From Charina bottae (lineage: Eukaryota > Chordata > Lepidosauria > Squamata > Charinaidae), in the NCBI GenBank assembly GCA_023362775.1, contig JALMGJ010000015.1, forward strand, positions 6,828,501 through 6,892,500: DNA of 64,000 bases, in the 5' to 3' direction. A program made the position numbers and the translations under genes. The notes below the pieces were generated by a model. The model searched no databases and was not told where the DNA came from. It worked only from the letters and a program-made list of their open reading frames with translations. This document shows positions 1 through 64,000 of the stretch, in pieces (within the stretch, counting starts at the first letter, position 1; the number at the start of each line of letters is the position of its first letter).

Positions 1-123
1 ATACTTCCAATCTCTGTCCCACCAGTGATTCTCCAAGCAGACGACAAACAGCATTTCACAAGGGGATCGCAGAGCACTGTCCTTTGGAGAATAACCATTC
101 CCCACCACTTGTTGTTCTTCTAG

Positions 124-308
124 GCTCAGCTGGTGAAAGACAGACATTCGATCATACGATTAGAGAGCCTTTATTCCGATGAGGAAGATGAAGGGGAAGC
201 AGTGCCAGAAAAGATCCAGATGACTTGGACCAGAGATAAATATGACTCTGAGAATCTAATTGGTGATAGTGTGGTGGAGAACTTCAGAGAACTTATCAGT
301 CTTAAACC
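124..308 (+). CDS. SLC12A4: SLC12A4 (KCC1) coding exon, third from last
   Basis: Part of a potassium-chloride cotransporter of the plasma membrane, which exports K+ and Cl- together and lowers cell volume. The exon follows a TTCTTCTAG acceptor and ends at a GTAAGT donor. It opens AQLVKDRHS and contains the acidic stretch LESLYSDEEDE followed by KIQMTWTRDKY. That acidic stretch is how I separate KCC1 from KCC2, KCC3 and KCC4, which differ here; this is recalled family knowledge. It encodes cytoplasmic C-terminal domain only, with no membrane segment. It ends in phase 2 (CC|T) and joins the exon at 1956 to give [11 protein letters not shown]. The 5' part of the gene lies before the window. Confidence 0.93.
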
Positions 309-1007
309 GTAAGTGACCAAGATCTTTGCTGGCATGAAAAGTTTGGTCTTTTTACATTGACGCCAGTCCATCACATATGGAGTGCTGCAGAAAATCTTGT
401 CTGGGTTGGCTCTCTGGTGCTTTTCTTTTTGCGTGAGGTTATCTAAAATATTACCATTATTTTCTCCTGAACAAAAAGGTCCAGCTGGAAGAAGCCACTA
501 CTGCCAAGAACAAAAGACATTAATTAAGGAGTGATGCATGCTGTCCTCCCCGGATTAAATTGGTAGGGACTTTCCAAAAGATAGGATGTTGCGTTGTCTA
601 ACTAAGCGTCACCATCCCCTTGATAAATGGAAACAGGAAGCCTTTTTGCTGACAGAGACTTGATGAGGAAGCAGCTACCAGTGCAAATGATCTCTATCCT
701 CAGATGAGCCTTAAAGTTCCCAGTAGCAACAGAGCCACAAGCCAAATCTTGAGTCCTTTCTTTGGGTCTACCTTGTATGCTTTGTTTTGCAAATGGAAAG
801 CTGAGGTACTCAAAAGGTGGTGTGGAGTTTCTTTAAGCTTGTTAGGATGTGCCTTTTCCCCTTGATCTTGATCCATGAGCCTTTGTTCAGAAACCTACTA
901 GACCTACAGTCCTAGATATAAGTTGTTGCCTTAATTTCAGCACATTGATTTGGAGTTAGAGATTGCCTGGGAATTCATTTTGTCGCTTTGACCCTGTCTA
1001 TCTATAT
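309..1007. other. SLC12A4 intron, nothing recognised
   Basis: Intron sequence of ordinary composition without repeat, RNA gene or open frame that I can support. Confidence 0.6.
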
Positions 1008-1264
1008 CAGTGCTTTCCAAACTGTGTGTCGTGACACATTAGGGTGTCGCAACAAAACCCGGAAGTGGTGATGGTGCGTCGCTGCCGCCCCTGCGGCGGC
1101 ATGCGCGGCGCGCCATCAGCACTTCCGGGTTTTAGCGCAAAACACAAGGCTGCCGCCGCCGCCCCCACACACACACCCCGCGCGGCCGCTGTGCCCACCG
1201 CCGCGCGCGTCCCCGCGCCACCGCCATTGGTGTGTCGCCAATGGCGGAAGTTTGGAAAGCACTG
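1008..1264. mobile_element. hAT MITE, GC-rich subfamily (B), copy 1
   Basis: Terminal inverted repeats CAGTGCTTTCCAAACT and its complement. The 8-bp target duplication ATCTATAT is at 1000-1007 and 1265-1272. The core is CpG-dense (CCGGAAG and GCCGCC runs). Non-autonomous; no transposase. Confidence 0.93.
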
Positions 1265-1609
1265 ATCTATATCTACACTTTTATTCCAGGATCCAGAACT
1301 CTAGCTTACTTGGGGGGGGTGGGGGGGGCTTAATGTATTTATTTATCCAAGCATTTACCTGCATGTTCCCAGAAAAGCCAGCAGTGGCTGTTTCCCTGAT
1401 CCAAAGAGGTCCTTAACATATGTCCTCTCCTCTGAAAAAGCATGTCCTGAATCCAGAATGTGGTTTCATGATTGGGACAACCTTAAATGCCGACTCTGAA
1501 GTACACTATACCCAACTTTGAGGCCACAGTTTCAGATGGCACTGTGCCTACTAGCTAAGAGCCTTTGCTAATTAGGATATGTTTATTCTTTAGTGCTTTG
1601 TGATCCTTC

Positions 1610-1697
1610 TGAGGATAATAAAGGAAAACCGCCCAGAGTCCCCTATGGGGGAGATGGTGCGGTGATAGAAATTGAAAGATAAATAAAAATAATAATA
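1610..1697 (+). repeat. LINE 3' tail (L2/CR1-like) with TAAA repeats
   Basis: Reads CCGCCCAGAGTCCCC, then GGGGGAGATGG, then TAAATAAAAATAATAA, the common squamate LINE 3' end. Similar tails recur across the window. Confidence 0.7.
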
Positions 1698-1955
1698 GCT
1701 TTGTTGCAGTTGCCAGTAATCGCTCCCAGAACACTATTTAGAATGCATGTAAGAGAGAGAGGGCCCTTCTCAAAAGCTTCTGATAGTCTTCAGTCTGGCT
1801 TCCCTTACCCTTTCCTCCTCCTCCTCCTCCTCCTCCTCCTCTTCCTCCTCTGTAGTCTGATGCCTTCACCACTACACCAAACTGGCTCCCAACAATATTT
1901 CTTTGGGTATACTATTTTCCACTTGTTGATTTCAATGTGATTTTGGCCTCTCTAG

Positions 1956-2089
1956 TGACCAGTCAAATGTCCGAAGGATGCACACGGCTGTGAAGCTGAA
2001 TGAAGTCATTGTAAACCGATCCCATGATGCCCGACTTGTTCTTCTCAACATGCCTGGTCCTCCAAAAAACACAGACGGGGATGAAAACT
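1956..2089 (+). CDS. SLC12A4: SLC12A4 (KCC1) penultimate coding exon
   Basis: Encodes [17 protein letters not shown] through [17 protein letters not shown], the highly conserved KCC C-terminal domain. The threonine in RRMHTAV corresponds to the WNK-SPAK/OSR1 phosphorylation site that inhibits KCCs (Thr1048 in KCC3, from family knowledge). Acceptor CTCTAG, donor GTATCC. It enters with one base completing a proline codon and leaves one base (T) that pairs with AT at 4737 to make Tyr. The frame is intact. Confidence 0.93.
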
Positions 2090-2292
2090 GTATCCTTTTC
2101 AATGAAATCCATGTAAAACGCATAGAACCATCGGAACGTAGAGCCTTGTGATGATTAGGTCACATCTAGATTTGATTAGGTCTCCTCTAGCTAGAAAGCA
2201 GTACGGCTCCTACTTTTTTGGACTGTCCAAGAGCCTGAAATATGCTTTTCTAAGGAAGAGGATTAATTTTCCCAATAATATAGATAACCATA

Positions 2293-2938
2293 CAGGTAGT
2301 CCTCGACTTACGACAATTCGTTTAGTGACCGAAGTTACAAAAGTGCTGGAAAAAGTGACTTATGACCTGTCCTCGCACTTACGACCGTTGCAACGTCCCT
2401 GCGGTCACATGATCAGAATTCAGGCGCTTGGCAACTGGCATGTATTTACATCCTGGGGTCATGAGATCACCATTTGTGACCTTCCCAGCCAGCTTCCAAC
2501 AAGCAAAGTCAATGGGGGAAGCTGGATTCGCCCAACGACCACGTGATTCACTTAGCGCAGAGCTTTCCAAACTTTTCATGTTGGTGACACAGTTTTTAGA
2601 CATGCATCATTTCGTGACACACTCTTACAGCAGGGCATCATTTCGCAACACTCTTACAGCAGGGCACAAGGCAGGCACTAGGACCTACGTGGAATTCTGG
2701 CAGGGCAGGTTTGGAGGCAGCAGCAGCCGCGACACACCCAGACACTGCAGCCGACACACTAACGTGTCCCGACACACAGTTTGGAAAGCTCTGACTTAGC
2801 GGTTATGGTGATTCACTTAACGACCGCGGCAAAAAGGTCGTGAAATTGGGTGTGACTCATTTAACGATCACCTCGCTTAGTGACGTAAGTTCCGGTTCCA
2901 ATTGTGGTCATAAGTCCAGGACTACCTGTATTTCAGTG
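2293..2938 (+). mobile_element. Tigger/pogo-like MITE with nested hAT MITE
   Basis: Starts CAGGTAGTCCTCGACTTACG and ends in its complement (GGACTACCTG), flanked by TA on both sides. Interrupted at 2558-2793 by a hAT MITE. Confidence 0.88.
2558..2793 (-). mobile_element. hAT MITE subfamily A, copy 2 (nested)
   Basis: Inverted ends CAGAGCTTTCCAAACT; duplication ACTTAGCG at 2550-2557 and 2794-2801. Inserted into the Tigger-like MITE, so it is younger. It carries a short duplication near one end (GCAGGGCATCATTTCG) shared with the copy at 47323. Confidence 0.95.
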
Positions 2939-2939
2939 T

Positions 2940-4025
2940 GGTGCAGTCATTCCTTGTGAAATGTTATTTATCTCTTACAACCTGATTTATGTACTTGAAA
3001 CTATTCCAGGAAGCTGTCGATCCAAATATAAAAATGCCATGCAGTAAATCCTTATCTGGAGTCCAATTTATGTTGCAATGTTTGTTGCTCCATTTCATGG
3101 CATGGGCACATAACCAAAGATGTATTTGAGGATCACAGGAAGAACATGTAGACCAAATGGCAACATAAGAAAATGTTTCTCCAAAATGAAATTCAGGCCA
3201 GGGGAAAATTTTTCAAATCCTATGTGATAGATACGGATTCCAGAATTCTGGCAAATGTCAGTAGCAATAATTCTCTGCCTCTTGCTGCAAAACAGGCTGG
3301 TGCCTGAAGCTGGTTTTCCAAGTGAATTGTTGGTTTCACCTGAGTCTCAAAGTCCATGTAGCAGTTTAATGACGATCAATCTCACAGCTTGGAAGCACAA
3401 GTTGTCAAATACGTCAAACTGTGTGTCATCACACTGCTTCAAAGCTTGATATTATTAAGACCTTTTAGCACACTGGTTCATCCCTGCATTCCAAAAAAGG
3501 CTCCCACCACTTTATAATGAGCTTATTAACTTGATTTTCTTTTGGGAAAGACGTTGGGTGAGTGTATCTCCCACCCATAGCATAGAGAACTCAACCGTTA
3601 ACTTGGGATTGTTTACAGAGAAGTAGATTTCTGCCCTCCAGGAAACCTCACATTTTGTTTGATGCCTTGCCAAAATAATCATGCTCCCCTTCTAGATATT
3701 TGGAGTTTATTAATTCTGTGAAGATGCAGCTGCATTTTACTTCTACTGAGGTATTCCTGCTCATGTATTACCTCGTTATTATTTGGACTGGTCTTTGCAT
3801 AGTGTTTTACATAACACTAATGTGGATTTCTAAAGTAAAAGGTAGATATAAATACCTTAATAAAATTAAGGTGCAGCCCTTCGTTAATTTAATCCCAAGG
3901 GAAGAGGTACAACCTAACAGCCCAAACCAGGTCCCAAAGGTTTAGCTTCCAAAACAAGCAAATAGATTCTACAGTACATTAATTGACCCAATTTTCTTTC
4001 TTCTAAACAGTCTCTCATACGCCAG
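2940..4025. other. SLC12A4 last intron, nothing recognised
   Basis: AT-rich intron sequence without a supported feature. Confidence 0.55.
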
Positions 4026-4036
4026 CTAGAAACCAT

Positions 4037-4324
4037 GTTGTTGTTGTTCAGCCGTTGAGTCGTGTCCGTGACCTCATGGACCACAGCACGCCAGGCCTTC
4101 CTGTCCTCCACTGCCTCCCGGAGTTTACTCAAGTTCATGTTCATCACATCAGTGATGCTATCCAACCATCTCATCCTCTGCCATCCCCTTCTCTTTTTGC
4201 CTTCAGTCTTTCCCAGCATCAGCGTCTTTTCCAGTGAGTCCTCTCTTCGCATTAGGTGGCCAAAGTATTTGAGCTTCAGCTTCAGTATCTGTCCTTCCAA
4301 TGAGCAGTCAGGGTTGATTTCCTT
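4037..4324 (-). mobile_element. BovB (RTE) LINE 3' end, 5'-truncated
   Basis: The - strand frame ends the BovB reverse-transcriptase ORF: LKLKYFGHLMRREDSLEKTL, WLDSITDVMNMNLSKLREAV, DRKAWRAVVHEVT, then a (CAA)n tail. The 11-bp target duplication CTAGAAACCAT is at 4026-4036 and 4325-4335, showing target-primed insertion. Not coding as it stands. Confidence 0.93.
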
Positions 4325-4723
4325 CTAGAAACCATAACCTTCTACAAAAATAAGTTAACCCGATTGTGAGGACTTTGTAAGAAATAGATGGACAAGACCA
4401 TTCTTCTTGTTTTTCACCAGCCCATGTAATTAAAGAGCAAACTTAAACCAACTGCATTTTATCAAATGCAATCAATAAGTCATGTTTGCAGATTATCAAT
4501 ACAAATTCTCCAGCTGTAATTGAGTATTCAAAATTGAGTCATTAATTTTAACAGAGGAGTTAAGTAGATGCACTTTCCATAGCATCTCCAACGCTGTGCA
4601 TGTACTTGTTTCATGAGTATATTTGCCAGTGTTTTAAATGTATTTACAGTCCTATGTTTGTTTGCTACATACATTTTATGTTCTATAGCGGTTCCATATC
4701 AAGATGGCATTTCTTGTCCTTAA

Positions 4724-4828
<105 letters not shown>

Positions 4829-5870
4829 TCCCAAAAGATTGGCTGTAGCTACGATTTTACCCTCTTTATGAGAAAGGACATTCCAGTTCAAGATGGAGAA
4901 GATTTTGACTTCTCTTGCTTTCAATTGCTTGGTTTTCACAAGTGTGCCCCAATACACTACAGATGTGAATGCAAGTTCCAATGAATTTTTTTCATTTGCC
5001 ACGTATCTGTTTCAGAGTATTTCTGCCAAGGACACGTTTAATCACAATGCTGGGATGTCCGTTTGCTTCTGCTCTTCTGTTCTGGCAGATTTGTGTGCAG
5101 TTTCAATGCAGGTTTGCATTTTTTTAGAAAAAAAACCCCAACTATGGGATTTTAGTGAGTGTACGTTGCTGTAGCAGGACTGAATTTGGTTATTAGATAA
5201 CAGGATTTAGAACAATTTCTCAATTAGGATTTAAGAGGGATTTTTACCTAACAGCTAGTTTTTGCTGCTGCCTATTTTCTAAATGAAAAGTACCCCGCAT
5301 TGTTTAAAATGTGTATGTGTATAGTTTTTGTAAACCCACCTTCACAGCCACAATATCAGGGTTGAATAAGAATTTATACTTAACAGATTTTAAATTATAA
5401 CACTACTTCTTGCAGTGATACATACAAAATTGTGGGCCTCAGATTAAAATAGACCCTCCATGCCCCCCTATTTATTTTTTTTCTATTTATTGGTGAAAAT
5501 CAGTGGCAATAAAAAGATCACCTAGAGTAATTTGTTGAGGTTCTGTTGCTCCAAGATACCCTGCTGGCAGCTAAATTTGCAACTGTCAACTAAAGGTTTT
5601 CTTAAAAGGGTTATTTTAAAGGGTTACTGCTATCTAGCTCTGTTGTCTTCCAAACTGCAGGCAAATATATAGGTCATACTTATCAAAACGTTTAAGTACA
5701 CTCTTGGGCAATGTGCTGGCTACAGATTGAAGAGTGTAGACATTAAGGAAAGGACATTTTATACTAGAAACTCAAGACTTTTTTGTTAGTTTTCACATTC
5801 ATTCATTTGTACTTACTGTAGAGGTCTGTATCTCTCTCTTTTTCCAATAAAATATTGCATACATTTGAAT
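4829..5870 (+). other. SLC12A4: SLC12A4 3' UTR (probable)
   Basis: AT-rich non-coding sequence after the stop, with no recognisable repeat. AATAAA hexamers occur at 5508-5513 and 5846-5851. The second is followed by no other strong signal before the PLCG2 side begins, so a 3' UTR of about 1.0 kb is inferred. The transcript end is not directly visible. Confidence 0.6.
5846..5851 (+). promoter_or_regulatory. Polyadenylation signal AATAAA, probably SLC12A4
   Basis: Canonical hexamer about 1.0 kb after the SLC12A4 stop. An earlier AATAAA at 5508 could serve as a proximal site. Confidence 0.5.
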
Positions 5871-6867
5871 CCGTATCAGATGTCCTGAAGTGAATGAAAC
5901 TGTCCATCGTGGTAAGGTAAGTATTTTCCCCCCACTATCTGTCTTGACCTGCTTTGCAACTAGTTTGCAAACGACTAGTACTTCCCAACTACTCCAGAAG
6001 AGAGTCTACTGCCCATTTTGATAACAACTGTATGACAAACTGGGGTGCTGATTGCCATTGTCCAGCTGTGGGATTATTGATCTAAGTTAGCCTTTCTCAA
6101 ATGCTTGTCCTGTAACTAAGCTGTTGTGTATAACTCCCATTATCCCTGTCCTTTGGCTAGAAGCCATGAGGACTGTACTCAAAAACATCTTTGGAGCACA
6201 AATTTGAGGAAGGCTGATGATAAACTATTCAATCTTTCTGCTTGGTTTTATTATTAAGAGATTATATTAACAGTTGTCCAATGCACCCATGAACTACATG
6301 GTCCTCTTCAAGAATATCTGTAAGGATGTCATGGGGGTGTATTTCATATGAAGACTTTCCATTCTTCTTATCCTTTGATGCTAGAACTTGGTGCTTGAAG
6401 AAAAAGTGAATTCAGTAATAAAACAGAGTCCCTCCGGTGGAGGGAGATGGGCAGTGATAGAAGTTTGATTAATAAATAAATAAATAAAACAGGATAATCA
6501 TTTTAATATGTGCCAAGGCCTCCAAACTCACCACAAAAATAGCCTTTTTACAAAATCATCCGGACAAAATATATACATTTATAGTTGATACTTTTTAATC
6601 TCTTAAAATTGTACAAATCTATGTAAATTTAGTGCCATTCAGCCTTATACATACACTCATACCTTTGACGTACACATACATTTAAAAATAAATAACGCTT
6701 CAGCCTCATAAATCAGAAACGGATTTTACAACTTTTTAAAAACATGCACACAAAAAGTTGTTTTTCTTCAGAATCTGACATTTTTCAAGCTGTTGCATAG
6801 GGATAACCAGGCATGGTCCATAACACAGCTGGTGGTTTAACCTCTCTTCGCTCTTTAGGATGTCATT
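5871..6867. other. SLC12A4-PLCG2 convergent intergenic zone
   Basis: The stops of the two genes are only about 2.0 kb apart, so their 3' UTRs nearly meet. It contains a LINE 3' tail with TAAA repeats (6425-6488). A TTTATT at 6247-6252 reads AATAAA on the - strand and could end the PLCG2 mRNA. No other gene is seen. Confidence 0.5.
6425..6488 (+). repeat. LINE 3' tail with TAAA repeats
   Basis: AGAGTCCCTCCGG, GGGAGATGGGCAG and (TAAA)n, matching the tail at 1610. Confidence 0.6.
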
Positions 6868-61884
<55,017 letters not shown>

Positions 61885-62261
61885 CTGAAAAGAAAAAAAA
61901 ATGAAAGAAATCCAAAATGTAAACGTTATTTCAAGTAGCCCATTTCTACAGGATGGCTACTATATCACATTTCCTAACCAGACTCAAGTGTATAATCGCT
62001 ATATAGCAAACTCATCTGGGGCTGTCTCCAACAACAGCACAAAAACATTGCCATCTAACAAACAAAAAACTAGAGCAAGTTAATTGGTAGTATTTATCAC
62101 TTGATCACTAGGGTGCAAGTAGAATTTTGCATTTGTAGATAAGGGTCATTTTTGTAGCTGCAACTCAGAGGATCTTCCCAGTCTCACTCAACCATCACTG
62201 AAGTGATATAAAGCCTGTCCTCATTACTGTCATTTTGGCACCAAAGATTTATTTATTTATT

Positions 62262-62910
62262 TATTTATTTATATGTTAACTTGTATTACCGCTCCATCTC
62301 CCCCCGAGGGGGACTCTGGGCGGTTTACAGTACAACAATTTAAAATCTTTAAAAGTAACTACAATTTAAAATACATTACAAAACTAATACATTAAATATA
62401 AAAATCCAATAGGCGATAGATGGTTCTCTTTAAAAGGGCTCTATGGCACTAGCCATCCCCAAGAGGAACTATTCCCATTCCCATACCACGCGAGGCGGCA
62501 CAGCCAGGTCTTTAAATTCTTCCGGAAGGATAGGAGCGATGGGGCCTGTCTCACCTCCGGGGGCAGAATGTTCCAAAGAGTGGGTGCCACCACGGAAAAG
62601 GCTCGCCTTCTGGACCCCGCCAAGCGACACTCCCTTGACGACGGGGTCCGAAGCATGCCCTCTCTACATGATCGAGTGGGACGGTTTGAAGTCATGGGAA
62701 TGAGACGGTCCCTCAGGTAGCCTGGTCCCATGCCATGTAGGGCTTTAAAGGTCATAACCAACACCTTGAATTGCACCCGGAAGCACACTGGCACCAAAGA
62801 TGGTTGAAAGACTCCAGAAGTCTTCTCTGACATGCCACCACTCTGGTGGAACAGCCTCCCCCCTGAGATACAGACCATCCCAATCCTGCTGGCCTTCTGA
62901 AAAGCCATAA
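62262..62910 (-). mobile_element. LINE 3' end (L2/CR1-like) with ORF remnant
   Basis: The - strand frame (62441-62908) shows VQFKVLVMTFKALHGMGPGY, RRAFSVVAPTLWNILPPEVR and LLSFRKNLKTWLCRLAW, the C-terminal end of a non-LTR retrotransposon polymerase. The 3' tail runs to CGGTAATACAAGTTAACA and (TAAA)n at 62250-62275. Confidence 0.85.
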
Positions 62911-62999
62911 GGACAAGTTCTGGAGCACAAGAACTTTTCCTTTTAGGATGGATACACAGTTAGAAAAAAGTCATGGAAGATTATTTCAATATATGATTA

Positions 63000-63785
63000 C
63001 TGAGGCAAGATTATGATATGCACAAGATGGAAAGATTAAACACTACCCACTATGAAGAAATGGTTGGTGAAATTGACAGATCTTGCTGAGATGGATAAAC
63101 CAATCTCTTTGATTAGAGAAAGGACTGAAAACCCCCCTTATTGCTGACTGGAAACCCCTTACGGAATTTTTGCGTAAAAATGAAAAAAAAATGAACTCGT
63201 GATTTATGGCTTTGATGATTAGACAGGATAGATTATAGAAAGAAGAGAGTCATGATGTAACTTTAGAGCACAGCTTTCCAAACTTTTCATGTTGGTGACA
63301 CACTTTTTGGACATGCATCATTTCACGACACACTATTACAGCAGGGCACAAGGCAGGCACTAGGACCTGTGCGGAATCACAGGTTTGGAGGCAGCAAGGC
63401 ACAAGGCAGGCACTAGGACCTGCACGGAATCACAGCAGGTTTGAAGGCAGCAAGGCACAAGGCAGGCACTAGGACCTGCGCAGAATCCTGGCAGGGCTCG
63501 GAGGCAGCAGCAGCCGCGACACACCCAGACACTGCAGCCAACACACTAACATGTCATGACACACAGTTTGGAAAGCTCTGCTTTAGAGAGAGAGGTTAAA
63601 ATATAAGTGTACTTAAAACTGCTGTGAAGAATATCGGAAGCCACTTCTTTGCATCTTTTTTCTTTCTTTTCTATTTTTCTTTTACTTTTTTCCTTGCATT
63701 TTAGCTTTCTTTTTTCTTTCTTTCTTTTTCTTTTTTCTTCCTTATTTTATACTAGTTTGTATTAGTTTATATCTTCCTTTTTAAA
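63000..63785 (+). mobile_element. LINE-1 3' end interrupted by hAT MITE
   Basis: ORF2 tail frame KLTDLAEMDKPISLIRE and NPLIADWKPLTEFLRKNEK, then a pyrimidine-rich 3' UTR matching 46292-46490. Split by the MITE at 63269-63580. Confidence 0.82.
63269..63580 (-). mobile_element. hAT MITE subfamily A, copy 11 (nested in L1)
   Basis: Duplication CTTTAGAG at 63261-63268 and 63581-63588. Three internal tandem units (GGCACAAGGCAGGCACTAGG). Confidence 0.95.
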
Positions 63786-63786
63786 A

Positions 63787-63828
63787 GTGTGTGTGTGTGT
63801 GTGTGTGTGTACACACACACACACACAC
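63787..63828. repeat. (GT)n/(CA)n microsatellite
   Basis: GT run followed by CA run (hairpin-forming), at the L1 3' end. Confidence 0.95.
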
Positions 63829-64000
63829 CCTGGGGCCAGGATGTTAATGGAGCTCTGGTGTGGGTATGAGTCTGGATGTGTTAGCATAGAGAGTTCTTAC
63901 AGGGCAACCTAGTTTAACTGTTTGTAAATCTGAATTTTGTTTTTATCTCTGCTTGCTGCCCAGACTTCCTCTGGTGGATGGGTGATTATATAAATTTGTT

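Noticed and set aside
1..123. Additional SLC12A4 coding sequence before 124
   Set aside because: The stretch ends in a clear TTCTTCTAG acceptor and contains no KCC-like peptide; it is intron.
62441..62908. 155-codon - strand frame as a host gene
   Set aside because: Similarity to LINE polymerase ends and the TAAA tail show it is a retrotransposon remnant.
61885..64000. First coding exon of PLCG2
   Set aside because: No frame on the - strand resembles the PLCG2 N-terminus with an ATG and donor; the region holds LINE and MITE sequence, so the exon must lie further upstream.

Overview
This is vertebrate nuclear DNA, most likely from a squamate reptile (lizard or snake). Split genes have canonical splice sites and long repeat-filled introns. 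The repeats include BovB (RTE) LINE 3' ends, Sauria-type tRNA SINEs with a BovB-like tail, L1 and L2/CR1-like LINE pieces, Penelope-like elements and many long tetranucleotide microsatellites. No bacterial, organellar or exogenous viral genes were seen.

Two protein-coding genes lie tail to tail. Bases 1-5870 carry the last three coding exons and 3' UTR of SLC12A4 (KCC1, a K-Cl cotransporter) on the + strand. From 61884 down to 6868 the - strand carries almost all of PLCG2 (phospholipase C-gamma-2). I joined 31 coding exons in continuous frame (about 1197 codons plus stop). They cover the PH domain, EF-hands, catalytic X box, split PH, two SH2 domains, SH3, Y box, C2 and C-tail. Only the first coding exon, about 60 codons with the ATG, is missing and should lie beyond base 64000. 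The two genes do not act in one pathway; the link is positional.

The rest is transposon-derived or featureless intron. The strongest non-genic signal is one non-autonomous hAT family: 11 copies in 64 kb, each flanked by a complete 8-bp target duplication, in two subfamilies with different cores. Also present are about seven Tigger/pogo-like TA-flanked MITEs, a second palindromic hAT family, Penelope-like inverted repeats, solo LTRs with 5-bp duplications, a SINE variant with an internal 102-bp tandem amplification at two loci, and a 29-unit minisatellite in a PLCG2 intron.

I found no clearly new biological system. The items most worth checking are the hAT burst, the shared SINE tandem junction, an apparent 799-bp composite hAT mobilisation, the inverted Penelope copies, and two GC-AG introns in PLCG2. 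All identifications are by eye from the sequence; no database search was run.
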